DNA from: Pseudarthrobacter equi
GTDB taxonomy: Bacteria > Actinomycetota > Actinomycetes > Actinomycetales > Micrococcaceae
Assembly (NCBI RefSeq): GCF_900105535.1
Contig: NZ_LT629779.1
Coordinates: forward strand, 1,922,001-1,986,000
Reading direction: 5' to 3'
DNA length: 64,000 nt
In this document: one piece after another, positions 1 through 8,844 of the stretch
How the letters are laid out: each line of letters opens with the position of its first letter
Numbering within the stretch: the first letter of the stretch is position 1
Made by a program: the position numbers and the translations under genes
Notes under the pieces: model-generated
The model's database searches: none
What the model was told of the DNA's origin: nothing
The model's input: only the letters and a program-made list of their open reading frames with translations

Positions 1-1
1 G

Positions 2-277
2 AAACTTACGGCGTTCGCCGTCGACATCTTCGAGGCCCTGCTGGCGCCGCTCGGTGCCGAGCTGGCGTCGCCGCGTGATCCGGCGGAGCGCGGCAGCCAC
101 ATCACTGTGGACCACGCTGACTTCACCAAGGCCACGGTCGAGGCCCTGTGGGACGGGGACGTGATCCCGGACTTCCGGGCGCCCTGCGGGCTCCGGGTGG
201 GGCTGTCCCCGCTCAGCACCAGTTTCGCGGAAGTCCTGCACGGCATGGCCGCCATCAGGGAGAGGCTCGCCGCCTGA
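2..277 (+). CDS. Kynureninase-like PLP enzyme, C-terminal fragment
   Basis: The frame is open from the window edge and ends at TGA 275-277, so only the last 91 residues are present. They contain RGSHITVDHADF and then VIPDFRAPCGLRVGLSPL. This matches the end of kynureninase, a PLP enzyme of tryptophan catabolism that cleaves kynurenine to anthranilate and alanine, where an RGxxI stretch precedes DFRxPxxLRxGxxPL. Other class V aminotransferase-fold enzymes share this fold end, so the precise substrate is inferred. No further gene of the kynurenine pathway is visible downstream. The gene ends 216 bp before rpsO. Confidence 0.65.
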   Translation, partial: KLTAFAVDIFEALLAPLGAELASPRDPAERGSHITVDHADFTKATVEALWDGDVIPDFRAPCGLRVGLSPLSTSFAEVLHGMAAIRERLAA

Positions 278-322
278 CCCATTCCGGCGCTGACCGGGCG
301 CCGGGCCGCCGCCGGCCCTGTT

Positions 323-352
323 TCGACAACATTGGGCCGCGGCCGGTAAACT
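323..352 (+). promoter_or_regulatory. Candidate rpsO promoter
   Basis: A TCGACA hexamer (323-328) and TAAACT (347-352) are separated by 18 bp, a plausible vegetative sigma pair. It would give a 5' leader of about 135 nt before the GTG of rpsO. The rest of the 278-493 gap shows nothing recognisable. Confidence 0.45.
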
Positions 353-493
353 GGACGATGGATCCGGCTGCAGTCCGTGGCGGCTGGGTCCTGCTGCGTA
401 CGGCCGCACCCGGTTTGACCGGTTGGCCGCAGCGGCAGACCCGGCAGTGAATTACTGATCCGGGCCCTCACGGCACATTTCCAAGGAGTTATT

Positions 494-763
494 GTGGCAC
501 TTGACGCCGCTGTAAAGCAGTCCATCATCAAGGAATACGCAACCGGCGAAGGCGACACCGGTTCGCCCGAGGTCCAGGTTGCAGTCCTGACCCAGCGGAT
601 CAAGGATCTGACTGAGCACATGAAGGAGCACAAGCACGATTACCACACCCAGCGCGGTCTGCTGGGCATGGTCGGTCGTCGCAAGCGCATGCTTGGCTAC
701 CTGAAGAAGACTGACATCAACCGCTACCGTGCGCTCATCGAGCGCCTCGGCCTGCGCCGCTAG
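494..763 (+). CDS. rpsO: 30S ribosomal protein S15
   Basis: This 89-residue protein is the full normal length of S15, the primary-binding protein of the 16S rRNA central domain. It begins with MALDAAVKQ and carries the family hallmarks [29 protein letters not shown] and the ending IERLGLRR. The start is GTG at 494, with AAGGAG at 483-488 in good spacing. It lies directly upstream of pnp, the conserved bacterial order. A strong hairpin follows the stop, so most transcripts probably end before pnp. Confidence 0.98.
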   Translation: MALDAAVKQSIIKEYATGEGDTGSPEVQVAVLTQRIKDLTEHMKEHKHDYHTQRGLLGMVGRRKRMLGYLKKTDINRYRALIERLGLRR

Positions 764-773
764 TCGGACTTTC

Positions 774-807
774 GGGCGGCCCTGTCCCATTCGGGATTGG
801 GCCGCCC
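774..807 (+). terminator. rpsO-pnp intergenic hairpin
   Basis: A 9-bp perfect stem, GGGCGGCCC (774-782) with GGGCCGCCC (799-807), encloses a loop that itself holds a TCCC/GGGA inner stem. There is no U-run, which is usual in high-GC actinobacteria. It may act as a terminator or as an RNase processing site between rpsO and pnp. Confidence 0.6.
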
Positions 808-1010
808 CGCTCCACCTAAAAAACTAAACAGGAGGATCAACCGCATCACGCATTCGCGGTCCTCGGTAGTGATCCCCGGGAACGGCAGCATCGAATGGCT
901 GCCCCGGCCCGTGGGTCTCGATCGACGACCGGGTGCAGGGCCAGTCGACATATGCTGGCCTGGGTTGATGTGGCTGGACTTCCGTAAAACAGAAACGGAG
1001 GTGACTCTCT

Positions 1011-3269
1011 ATGGAGGGTCCCGAAATCCAGTTCTCAGAAGCCGTCATTGACAATGGCCGCTTCGGCAAGCGTGTAATCCGCTTCGAAACCGGCCGCCTC
1101 GCCAAGCAGGCAGCCGGCGCAGCCATGGTGTACATCGACGAAGACACCGCACTGCTCTCCGCCACCACCGCAGGCAAGCACCCGCGCGAAGGCTTCGACT
1201 TCTTCCCCCTGACGGTTGACGTCGAAGAGCGCATGTACGCTGCCGGCCGCATCCCGGGCTCGTTCTTCCGCCGCGAAGGCCGCCCCTCCACCGAAGCCAT
1301 CCTGGCCTGCCGCCTCATGGACCGTCCGCTGCGCCCCGCCTTCATCAAGGGCCTGCGCAACGAAGTCCAGATCGTGGTGACCGTCCTGGCCATCAACCCC
1401 GACGAGCTCTACGACGTGGTGGCCATCAACGCCTCCTCCATGTCCACGCAGCTTTCGGGCCTGCCGTTCTCCGGCCCCATCGGCGGCGTCCGCGTTGCCC
1501 TGGTCGCCGACGAGCACGGTTCACAGTGGGTTGCTTTCCCCAAGCACTCCCAGCTGGAAAACTCCGTCTTCAACATGGTTGTTGCCGGCCGTGTCGCCGG
1601 TGACGACGTCGCCATCATGATGGTGGAAGCCGAAGCAACCGACAACTCCTGGAACCTCATCAAGGAACAGGGCGCCACCGCCCCCACCGAAGAGGTTGTC
1701 TCCGAGGGCCTCGAGGCTGCCAAGCCGTTCATCAAGGCACTCTGCGACGCGCAGGCGGACCTCGCCGGCCGCGCCGCGAAGCCCACGGTCGAGTTCCCGG
1801 TCTTCCTGGACTACCAGGACGACGTGTACTCCGCTGTTGAAGCAGCTGCTGCCGACAAGCTGGCCGCTGTCTTCCAGATCGCCGACAAGCAGGAGCGCGA
1901 CGTTGCTTCTGACGCCTTGAAGGACGAGACCGTTGCCTCCCTGGCCGGCCAGTTCGAAGGCCGCGAAAAGGAACTCTCCGCAGCGTTCCGCTCGGTCACC
2001 AAGCAGGTTGTGCGCCAGCGCATCCTCAAGGACCAGATCCGCATCGACGGCCGCGGCCTGACGGACATCCGCCAGCTCACCGCCGAGGTTGAGGTCCTGC
2101 CCCGCGTGCACGGTTCCGCAATCTTCGAACGCGGCGAAACCCAGATCATGGGTGTCACCACGCTGAACATGCTCAAGATGGAACAGCAGATCGACTCGCT
2201 GTCACCCGTCACGCGCAAGCGCTACATGCACAACTACAACTTCCCGCCGTACTCCACCGGAGAAACCGGCCGCGTGGGTTCGCCCAAGCGCCGCGAAATC
2301 GGCCACGGTGCCCTGGCAGAACGCGCCCTGGTGCCCGTACTGCCGTCCCGCGAGGAATTCCCCTACGCCATCCGCCAGGTGTCTGAAGCCCTCAGCTCCA
2401 ACGGTTCGACGTCGATGGGTTCCGTCTGCGCCTCCACCCTGTCCATGCTGAACGCCGGTGTGCCCCTGAAGGCAGCCGTCGCCGGTATCGCCATGGGCCT
2501 GGTGTCCGACCAGGTTGACGGCCAGACGCGCTACGCCGCGCTGACCGACATCCTCGGCGCCGAAGACGCCTTCGGCGACATGGACTTCAAGGTTGCAGGT
2601 ACCTCCGAGTTCGTCACGGCCATCCAGCTGGACACCAAGCTCGACGGCATCCCCGCCTCCGTCCTGGCAGCGGCACTGAAGCAGGCCCGCGAAGCCCGCC
2701 TCCACATCCTCGAGGTCCTCAACTCGGCCATCGACACCCCGGACGAGCTCTCCGAGTTCGCGCCGCGCGTCATCGCCGTGAAGATCCCCGTGGACAAGAT
2801 CGGCGAGGTCATCGGCCCCAAGGGCAAGATGATCAACCAGATCCAGGAAGACACCGGCGCCGACATCTCCATCGAGGACGACGGCACCGTCTACATTGGC
2901 GCCACCAACGGTCCGTCTGCTGACGCAGCACGCTCCGCCATCAACGCCATCGCGAACCCGCAGGTTCCGGAAATCGGCGAGCGTTACCTGGGTACGGTCG
3001 TCAAGACCACCACCTTCGGTGCCTTCGTATCGCTGACCCCGGGCAAGGACGGCCTCCTGCACATCTCCGAGCTCCGCAAGCTGGCCAACGGCAAGCGCGT
3101 GGACAACGTTGATGACGTCGTTTCCGTGGGCCAGAAGGTCCAGGTGGAAATCACCAAGATCGACGACCGTGGAAAGCTTTCGCTCTCCCCGGTAGTGGCC
3201 GAGGAAGAAGGCGCGGAAGGTACCGAACGCGCCCACGCCACGGAGCCTGCTGAAGGCGTCGAGATCTAA
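1011..3269 (+). CDS. pnp: Polyribonucleotide nucleotidyltransferase (PNPase)
   Basis: PNPase, 752 residues, degrades RNA 3'->5' phosphorolytically and in actinobacteria also adds 3' tails. Two RNase PH domains (about 15-150 and 345-560) flank a helical region. The second holds the catalytic acidic motif [11 protein letters not shown] near residue 520. A KH domain with [13 protein letters not shown] (near 600) and an S1 domain with [13 protein letters not shown] (about 660-730) form the RNA-binding end. The ATG at 1011 follows GGAGGTGA at 997-1004. A TATGCT hexamer at 951-956 is a possible -10, giving pnp its own promoter apart from rpsO read-through. The length is typical for actinobacteria. 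Confidence 0.98.
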   Translation: MEGPEIQFSEAVIDNGRFGKRVIRFETGRLAKQAAGAAMVYIDEDTALLSATTAGKHPREGFDFFPLTVDVEERMYAAGRIPGSFFRREGRPSTEAILACRLMDRPLRPAFIKGLRNEVQIVVTVLAINPDELYDVVAINASSMSTQLSGLPFSGPIGGVRVALVADEHGSQWVAFPKHSQLENSVFNMVVAGRVAGDDVAIMMVEAEATDNSWNLIKEQGATAPTEEVVSEGLEAAKPFIKALCDAQADLAGRAAKPTVEFPVFLDYQDDVYSAVEAAAADKLAAVFQIADKQERDVASDALKDETVASLAGQFEGREKELSAAFRSVTKQVVRQRILKDQIRIDGRGLTDIRQLTAEVEVLPRVHGSAIFERGETQIMGVTTLNMLKMEQQIDSLSPVTRKRYMHNYNFPPYSTGETGRVGSPKRREIGHGALAERALVPVLPSREEFPYAIRQVSEALSSNGSTSMGSVCASTLSMLNAGVPLKAAVAGIAMGLVSDQVDGQTRYAALTDILGAEDAFGDMDFKVAGTSEFVTAIQLDTKLDGIPASVLAAALKQAREARLHILEVLNSAIDTPDELSEFAPRVIAVKIPVDKIGEVIGPKGKMINQIQEDTGADISIEDDGTVYIGATNGPSADAARSAINAIANPQVPEIGERYLGTVVKTTTFGAFVSLTPGKDGLLHISELRKLANGKRVDNVDDVVSVGQKVQVEITKIDDRGKLSLSPVVAEEEGAEGTERAHATEPAEGVEI

Positions 3270-3300
3270 CCGTTCCCTGACAGGAACACCAGTATGAAAC

Positions 3301-3334
3301 GGCGGGGCCGGTGGGATGATCCACCGGCCCCGCC
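3301..3334 (+). terminator. Terminator after pnp
   Basis: A perfect 14-bp stem, GGCGGGGCCGGTGG (3301-3314) with CCACCGGCCCCGCC (3321-3334), has a 6-nt loop and is followed by GCTGTT. A TACGAT hexamer directly after it (3340-3345) could be the -10 of the next gene. Confidence 0.85.
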
Positions 3335-3382
3335 GCTGTTACGATGACAGCCAGATCCGGCTGCACCACCTGAAAGGCCTCA

Positions 3383-4726
3383 ATGACTGTTGTACCCCTG
3401 CCCCTTGAGCAGAACCACCTCGGCGACACCCTGGTCCACGGCTCCGACGGCGGCTCCGAAGTCCGCCGGTCAGTGCTGCCCGGCGGCGTGCGGGTTCTGA
3501 CCGAAGCGATGCCCGGCCAAAGGTCGGCCACCATCGGTTTCTGGGTAGGCGTGGGGTCCCGCGACGAGGCCCACGGACAACACGGCTCCACCCACTTCCT
3601 GGAGCACCTGCTCTTCAAGGGCACCAAACGGCGCACCGCCCTGGAGATCGCCTCGGCCTTTGACGAGGTGGGCGGCGAATCAAACGCCGCGACGGCAAAG
3701 GAAAGCACCTGCTACTTCGCCCGCGTCCTGGACACGGACCTGCCCATGGCCATCGATGTCATTGCCGACATGATCACGGGCGCCGTCCTCGATCCGGACG
3801 AGATGGAGCAGGAACGGGACGTCATCCTTGAGGAAATCGCCATGGACAGCGACGACCCCACGGATGTTGCCCACGAGCACTTCGTTGCTTCCGTTCTGGG
3901 CAGCCACCCCCTGGGCCGCCCCATCGGCGGAACCCCGGACGCCATCCGCGCCGTTGCCCGCGATTCCGTCTGGGAGCACTACCGGCGCTACTACCGTCCC
4001 GACGAACTGGTCATCACAGCTGCCGGCGGGCTGGACCACGACGTCGTCTGCGGCCTCGTGGTGGATGCCCTTGAGTCTGCAGGCTGGTCGCTTGAGACGA
4101 ACGCGTCGCCGGTCGATCGCCGGTCCACCGAGCGGGCCCTGATCACCGGAACCGCCGGACTCCAGGTGGTGAAGCGTGCCGTTGAGCAGGCCAACATCAT
4201 CATGGGCTGCCCCACCATTGTTGCCACGGACGAGCGCCGCTACGTCATGAGTGTCCTCAACGCCGTCCTCGGCGGCGGCATGTCCTCCCGGCTGTTCCAG
4301 GAGATCCGGGAAAAGCGCGGCCTGGTGTATTCGACCTACTCCTTTGCGTCGTCCTACGCAGACGCCGGCTACTTTGGCATGTATGCCGGCTGCACGCCCT
4401 CCAAGGTGCGGCAAGTCCTTGAACTGCTGGGTATCGAGCTGGACAAACTCGCCGAGCACGGCATCTCCGAGGACGAACTGCGCAAGGCAGTGGGGCAGCT
4501 GTGCGGCGGGATCGTGCTTGCCCTGGAAGATACCGGCTCCCGGATGTCACGCCTGGGCCGGGCCGAACTGGTGTCCGGCGAATACCAGGACATCGACGAG
4601 ACCCTGCGGCTTATCAAGTCCGTCACCGCCGAACAGGTGCAGGAACTGGCCGCCGAACTGGCCGCCGCGCCCCGCACCGTCACAGTGGTGGGACCGTTCG
4701 ACGAAACCGAGACCTTCGGGCTCTGA
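3383..4726 (+). CDS. M16 family zinc peptidase (processing-peptidase type)
   Basis: This 447-residue insulinase-family protein has the inverted zinc motif HFLEH (about residues 71-75, HxxEH) in THFLEHLLFKGT. The third ligand glutamate lies in the following segment GGESNAATAKEST. The C-terminal half has the R/Y substrate motif region, GLVYSTYSF. Actinobacterial members next to pnp are single-domain cytosolic proteases similar to mitochondrial processing peptidase beta. Their substrates are mostly unknown. The ATG follows GAAAGG (3372-3377). The pnp-M16 order is conserved in Gram-positive bacteria, and in actinobacteria dapB usually follows at some distance; here dapB is about 8.6 kb downstream, past an inserted Moco island. 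Confidence 0.93.
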   Translation: MTVVPLPLEQNHLGDTLVHGSDGGSEVRRSVLPGGVRVLTEAMPGQRSATIGFWVGVGSRDEAHGQHGSTHFLEHLLFKGTKRRTALEIASAFDEVGGESNAATAKESTCYFARVLDTDLPMAIDVIADMITGAVLDPDEMEQERDVILEEIAMDSDDPTDVAHEHFVASVLGSHPLGRPIGGTPDAIRAVARDSVWEHYRRYYRPDELVITAAGGLDHDVVCGLVVDALESAGWSLETNASPVDRRSTERALITGTAGLQVVKRAVEQANIIMGCPTIVATDERRYVMSVLNAVLGGGMSSRLFQEIREKRGLVYSTYSFASSYADAGYFGMYAGCTPSKVRQVLELLGIELDKLAEHGISEDELRKAVGQLCGGIVLALEDTGSRMSRLGRAELVSGEYQDIDETLRLIKSVTAEQVQELAAELAAAPRTVTVVGPFDETETFGL

Positions 4727-4825
4727 GCCATGGACGTGGGCGGCGGTTGCTGACCCTCGCCGGGTGAACGCTGCCGGACTACGATGATGCCATCTGAATC
4801 CGCCATGTGGTGAAGGGTGGAAGGC

Positions 4826-5419
4826 ATGGACGTACGCCCGCCTGGCCATGATGGCGCCCACGATCTGCCGCGCCCTGGGCTGCCGGGAGGCATTCATCCT
4901 GCACTGGCCGGCCTTCTCGGGTCCTGGCGGGGGACCACTGAATTCGCCTCGGGTCCCTGGGGGCCGGCGCGGACTGTTGATGCAGAAGTGACTTACCGCA
5001 GGGCGGCAGGGGGATTCGCCGTGGTGCAGAGCTATCGGCACGTGGAAGCCGACGGGTCCCATTTCGAGGGCCATGGGATGTTCACACTGGATCCGGACCA
5101 CAGTGACGTGTTCTGGTATTACGTGGACAGCACCGGGGCATCACCGGGAACCCCGACGCGGTGCACCTGGCACGACGGTGTCCTGCGGGTGGAGCGCCGC
5201 GCCGGTGCCGGCTGGACGCGTCACAGCATCAGCCTGAGGCACGCCACACCGCCCACCGCCGGTTCCCCGGACGTGCCGGTCTCCGGCGAGGCGCTACTTC
5301 ATGTCACCGAACTCCGGATAGCTTCACTGTCCGACGCCAGCGACGCATCCACTGCCGGCGCTAACGGTAAACGTCCGGCCTACGCGCTGGTCATGACCTC
5401 CACCTTCCGGCGGTCGTGA
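4826..5419 (+). CDS. DUF1579-like hypothetical protein
   Basis: The protein has 197 residues and is probably cytosolic, with no signal peptide or membrane segment. It begins with HPALAGLLGSWRGTTEF and continues with repeated beta-strand-like stretches such as FEGHGMFTLDPDHSDVFWYYVDS. This resembles the DUF1579 / lipocalin-like fold, where an early W-x-G motif is typical; no function can be assigned. I chose the ATG at 4826 preceded by GAAGGGTGGAAGG; an in-frame GTG lies at 4817. The 3' end overlaps the convergent HNH pseudogene by 29 bp. Confidence 0.7.
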   Translation: MDVRPPGHDGAHDLPRPGLPGGIHPALAGLLGSWRGTTEFASGPWGPARTVDAEVTYRRAAGGFAVVQSYRHVEADGSHFEGHGMFTLDPDHSDVFWYYVDSTGASPGTPTRCTWHDGVLRVERRAGAGWTRHSISLRHATPPTAGSPDVPVSGEALLHVTELRIASLSDASDASTAGANGKRPAYALVMTSTFRRS

Positions 5420-7153
5420 CGACGGGACTGTCCGATAAGCCGTGTGTTGCGCAGAAGTCGTCCCAGGCAGGATCGTCGGGATACTGATCCGCTATGTCAA
5501 AGGCCTCCTCCGCAGGTGGTTCGTCATCGCCCGGCAAGCCGTCCATGAGGAATTCCGGGAACACGACATTGCCGGAGAGGATCTGATCCTCGAGCGACAT
5601 CGGGGGTTGGTCCCGGCAGGCAGTTGGGATGGGCGGGTTGGTTGGTACCGACCGGCTTACAGACGGCAAGTCTGCCCGGGGGGTGACTGGTGGCGGCGCG
5701 TCGGATTTCCCTCCAAAGTCTCCTTCGAAGTCGCCTTCCAAGATTCCGGGTGGCCAGTGGGGTGGTTGGGGGTCGGGGTGTTGTGCTGGGTAGTGCCGGC
5801 CGGTGGGTGAGGTCCAGCCGGGTGGTTCATTCCTGGTGGCTGGTGTGGGGGTCCAGCCGCTGCTGTGTTTGAGCCGGTGATGTTTGGGGCAGAGCTGGGC
5901 CAGGTTGCTGACTCCTGTTGTGCCGTGGTGCTGCCAGGCGGTGAGGTGGTCGGTGTCGTTGTCCGTGCTGGGGTTGGTGCAGCCGGGGAATGTGCAGTGG
6001 CCGTCGCGCATCCTGATCCAGCGTTTCATCGCCTCCGACAGCCGGTAACTGGTCCGGCCGATCTCGAGAGGCGCACCGTCACGCGGGTCGACGAGGACCC
6101 GGTAGAACGAGGTGGCCCCGTCAGCAACGAGTTTGCGGGCCATCGCGGCGGGGATGGGCCCGTATCCGTCGAGGTCTGCCGGTTCGTCAGTGCTGCCCAC
6201 CATTGTGAATATCGGGATGGTGACCAGCACGTCGGCTTTCGGGGCGGGGATCGTGCTGAGGTCAACGAAGTATGGGTGGGTCCCGGTGCCGGTTTCCTGG
6301 CCATCGATGGACCGGCCTGTGGCAGCGGCCCCGGTGTGGGCGCTCAAGAGGAGCGCGGCGGCGACGTCCGGCCGCAACTGGGTGAGGGTGCGGGTTTCGC
6401 CGGGGCCCTGCAGGCCGCGGGCGATTGCTGTGGTTTTGTTCCAGATGGCGCAGGCGGTGTCCCCGGGCAGGATCAGGGTGATCGAGGCCATCCCGTCGGC
6501 GCCGGGGCGGTATTCCATCCGCCGCTCCGCCACACACTTCGCATGCCGGATTGCAACGGAGGCGGGGTAGCTGCGTTCGCGCCAAGTTTTGACTTTCCGT
6601 CGGAACAGGTGCGGCACCAGGTCACCGGGCGCGGATCCCCGGGCCGGGTTCGGGGCGTCCGGGTCGAAGAAATGCGCCACCAGCGCCTCGGCACCCTCGG
6701 GGGCGAGGCAGTCGGTTTCGTCGGCGACGATCACCGCGTGCCGCCACGACATTGATCCAGCAGCCAGCGCACCCGCCACCGCCGGCATCGCACTGACCTT
6801 GCGGGACTGGCTGATGAATGCTGCCGCGGCGCCCGGGCTGAGCGTCAGGACCCGGCGACCTCCGCGGTCGTGGACATCTCAACAAACGCCCGCTCCGACC
6901 CTGTGGCGTCCGGGGGAGTCATCGCCTCCTGAAGTTCCGCGAACTCTGCAGCGTCCAGGGCTTTGCCGCCCGCGATCTGGGCTTCCAAACGCTTCCAAAC
7001 CGCTAGACGGTGCAGCAGAAGCTCGGACTTCCGCTGCAGGACATCCATGCCGGCATCGCCGGAGCCAGCCACATCCGAGCCAGCCCGGTCCAGCTCCGCG
7101 TCCTTCAGGAACAGCGCGTCAAGGCTGGCGGCGGAGGCCATAAGACCCTCCAT
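5391..7153 (-). pseudogene. DUF222/HNH endonuclease-domain protein, frameshifted
   Basis: Two leftward frames together make one 13E12/DUF222-type protein with an HNH nuclease end. The N-terminal frame runs from ATG 7153 (or ATG 7141, which has GGAGGG before it) to a stop near 6845. The C-terminal frame holds LVAHFFDPDAPNP, TFPGCTNPSTDNDTDHLTAW and LCPKHHRLKH, that is, the CxxC, DH and HH elements of an HNH fold. The reading passes between frames at CCC 6851-6853. Adding one base there gives exactly 588 codons, and the joined reading AEVAGVLTLSPGAAAAFI is what the family shows. It could be a true mutation or a G-run assembly error. Proteins of this family are common multicopy genes in actinobacteria with an uncertain role. 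Confidence 0.8.
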
Positions 7154-7311
7154 CACCGTTGTCCCTCGACCGAAGCAGCCGCCGCGATTCCCATAGACCC
7201 ATGATCCAGCGAGGGTCTGACATTGAGTGCGTCGGGCCAAACCGGCACTGGTGCACAAGCCCACTACGGCACTACGGCAGAACTCCTCAGTGGCGCTGCC
7301 TCGGGGCCGGC

Positions 7312-7578
7312 TTACCCTCCGGCGAACGGCGGCAGGACGTCCACGACGTCATCGGCTCCCACAACAGTGGCACGGTCCCGCACCGCCACCTCGTTCAACA
7401 GGAAGCTGCTGCGCGAAAGGATGCGGGCCAGCGGCGGCGTCCCGGCCGGGGGCTCCTCCCGCGGCACGGCGAGGACGGCGTCCAGCAGGTCCGCCACGGT
7501 TGCCCCGGCAGGGAGGTCGAACTTCTCCTCCTCGAACCCGGCAGCGGCGCGTGCGGCAGCGAAGTAACGTACATGCAT
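7312..7578 (-). CDS. moaD: Molybdopterin synthase small subunit MoaD
   Basis: This 88-residue ubiquitin-like protein is the sulfur carrier of molybdopterin synthase. Its C-terminus is DVLPPFAGG, ending in the Gly-Gly that becomes a thiocarboxylate and delivers sulfur into MoaE. The start MHVRYFAAARAAAG is typical of MoaD. It follows moaA by only 5 nt on the same strand, so the two are co-transcribed. Its partner moaE is encoded 5.2 kb away on the other strand (12785-13255). The adenylyltransferase needed to activate the C-terminus (MoeB type) is not in the window. Confidence 0.94.
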   Translation of the reverse strand: MHVRYFAAARAAAGFEEEKFDLPAGATVADLLDAVLAVPREEPPAGTPPLARILSRSSFLLNEVAVRDRATVVGADDVVDVLPPFAGG

Positions 7579-7583
7579 TCCGG

Positions 7584-8726
7584 TCAGCCCCCGATGGCGC
7601 TCATGCTGCGGTCCGGCTGGACGAAGTCCGGAGCGTCGAGTCCCACGTGGTCCATGCCGTGGGCTTTTGGCTTAATCCACATTGCGTCCTGCCACCGGCG
7701 CGCCAGGGCGTCGTCGTCAGCGCCGGAGCGCAGCAGGCCCAAGAGATCGTACTCTTCACGCGAGAAGAGGCAGCTCATGATCTTGCCCTCGGCGGTGATC
7801 CTCGTCCGGCGGCAATCCGAGCAGAACGGCTCGGTGACTGAGGCGATGATTCCCACCGTTCCCAGGACGGGCCCGTGCGCGGTAGGGTCACCGGCGGCAT
7901 CCAACCCGGCCACCCGGCGTCGTACTTCGAACCTCTCGGCGGGCGCCCCGTCGCGTTCCCGCGGATCGGCGCTCAGGACGTACTCGGCGGACAGGATGTC
8001 GCGGATCTCGGCGGCGGTGATCATGTTCCGGCGCGTCCAGCCGTGGTCGGCGTCGAGCGGCATCTGTTCGATGAAGCGCAGCTCATAGCCCCGGTCCAAG
8101 GCCCAACCCAGCAGGGCCGGCGACTCGGCGTCGTTGATCCCGCGCATCAGGACGGCGTTCAGCTTGACCGGACCGAGTCCGGCCGCCCACGCGGCGTCCA
8201 CGCCCGCCAGCACCTGGTCAAGGAACGGGCGGCGGGTGAGCTTGGTGAAGGTCTCTTCGTGCAGGGAATCGAGCGAGACATTGATCCGCGTCAGGCCCGC
8301 GGCCTTGAGCGGGGCGGCCTTCTTCGCCAGCCCCACGGCGTTGGTGGTCATCGAGATGGGGAGGTCCGGATGGTTGCTGCGCAGCGCGGAAATGATGTCC
8401 ACCAGGTCGTGCCGCACCAGCGGTTCTCCGCCGGTGAGCCGCAGCTCGCGGACGCCGAGCTGCTCCACGCCGATCCGGACAATCCGGACGATCTCCTCCG
8501 CCGTCATGACGGCCTGCTTCGCCAGCCATTCCAGGCCTTCGGCGGGCATGCAGTAGGTGCAGCGGAGGTTGCATTTATCGGTCAGGGACAGCCTCATGTC
8601 GCTAGCCCGGCGCCCGTACCTGTCAGCCAGGCCCGCAGGCGCGTCAGCCGGACGCGCAGCCGGGACGGACGGCAGCGCCGGGCCCGCTTCTTCGCGGGGC
8701 TGGGGCATGCCTAGCTGGACACTCAT
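7584..8726 (-). CDS. moaA: GTP 3',8-cyclase MoaA (radical SAM)
   Basis: MoaA, 380 residues, makes the first Moco intermediate from GTP together with MoaC. The N-terminal radical-SAM cluster site is CNLRCTYC (CxxxCxxC) after LSLTDK. The C-terminal second cluster shows FCSDCRRTRIT with a third cysteine in IMSCLF. The chain ends in Gly-Gly (MSAIGG), needed as a catalytic tail in MoaA. About 40 Ala/Pro-rich residues precede the conserved LADRYGRRASDMRLS. The minus-strand TAGCCT (8733-8738) is 6 nt before the ATG, so the mRNA is probably leaderless. It is divergent from the Mo-oxidoreductase operon. Confidence 0.97.
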   Translation of the reverse strand: MSVQLGMPQPREEAGPALPSVPAARPADAPAGLADRYGRRASDMRLSLTDKCNLRCTYCMPAEGLEWLAKQAVMTAEEIVRIVRIGVEQLGVRELRLTGGEPLVRHDLVDIISALRSNHPDLPISMTTNAVGLAKKAAPLKAAGLTRINVSLDSLHEETFTKLTRRPFLDQVLAGVDAAWAAGLGPVKLNAVLMRGINDAESPALLGWALDRGYELRFIEQMPLDADHGWTRRNMITAAEIRDILSAEYVLSADPRERDGAPAERFEVRRRVAGLDAAGDPTAHGPVLGTVGIIASVTEPFCSDCRRTRITAEGKIMSCLFSREEYDLLGLLRSGADDDALARRWQDAMWIKPKAHGMDHVGLDAPDFVQPDRSMSAIGG

Positions 8727-8844
8727 GAATTCAGGCTACGCCACGATGGGCTCCACATCACACCCGTGACGGGTGCTGCCCGGGAGCGTCATGAATCCGC
8801 GCCGGGCAACCGCCGGAATGGGCGCGCGAACCTATGCTTGAAGG

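Noticed and set aside
7154..7311. SOS box before the DUF222/HNH pseudogene, by analogy with the small DUF222-like gene
   Set aside because: No GTTCGA or TTCGAA half site occurs in the upstream sequence.
8727..8844. Molybdenum-cofactor riboswitch between moaA and the oxidoreductase
   Set aside because: Both genes appear leaderless, leaving no room for a structured 5' leader.
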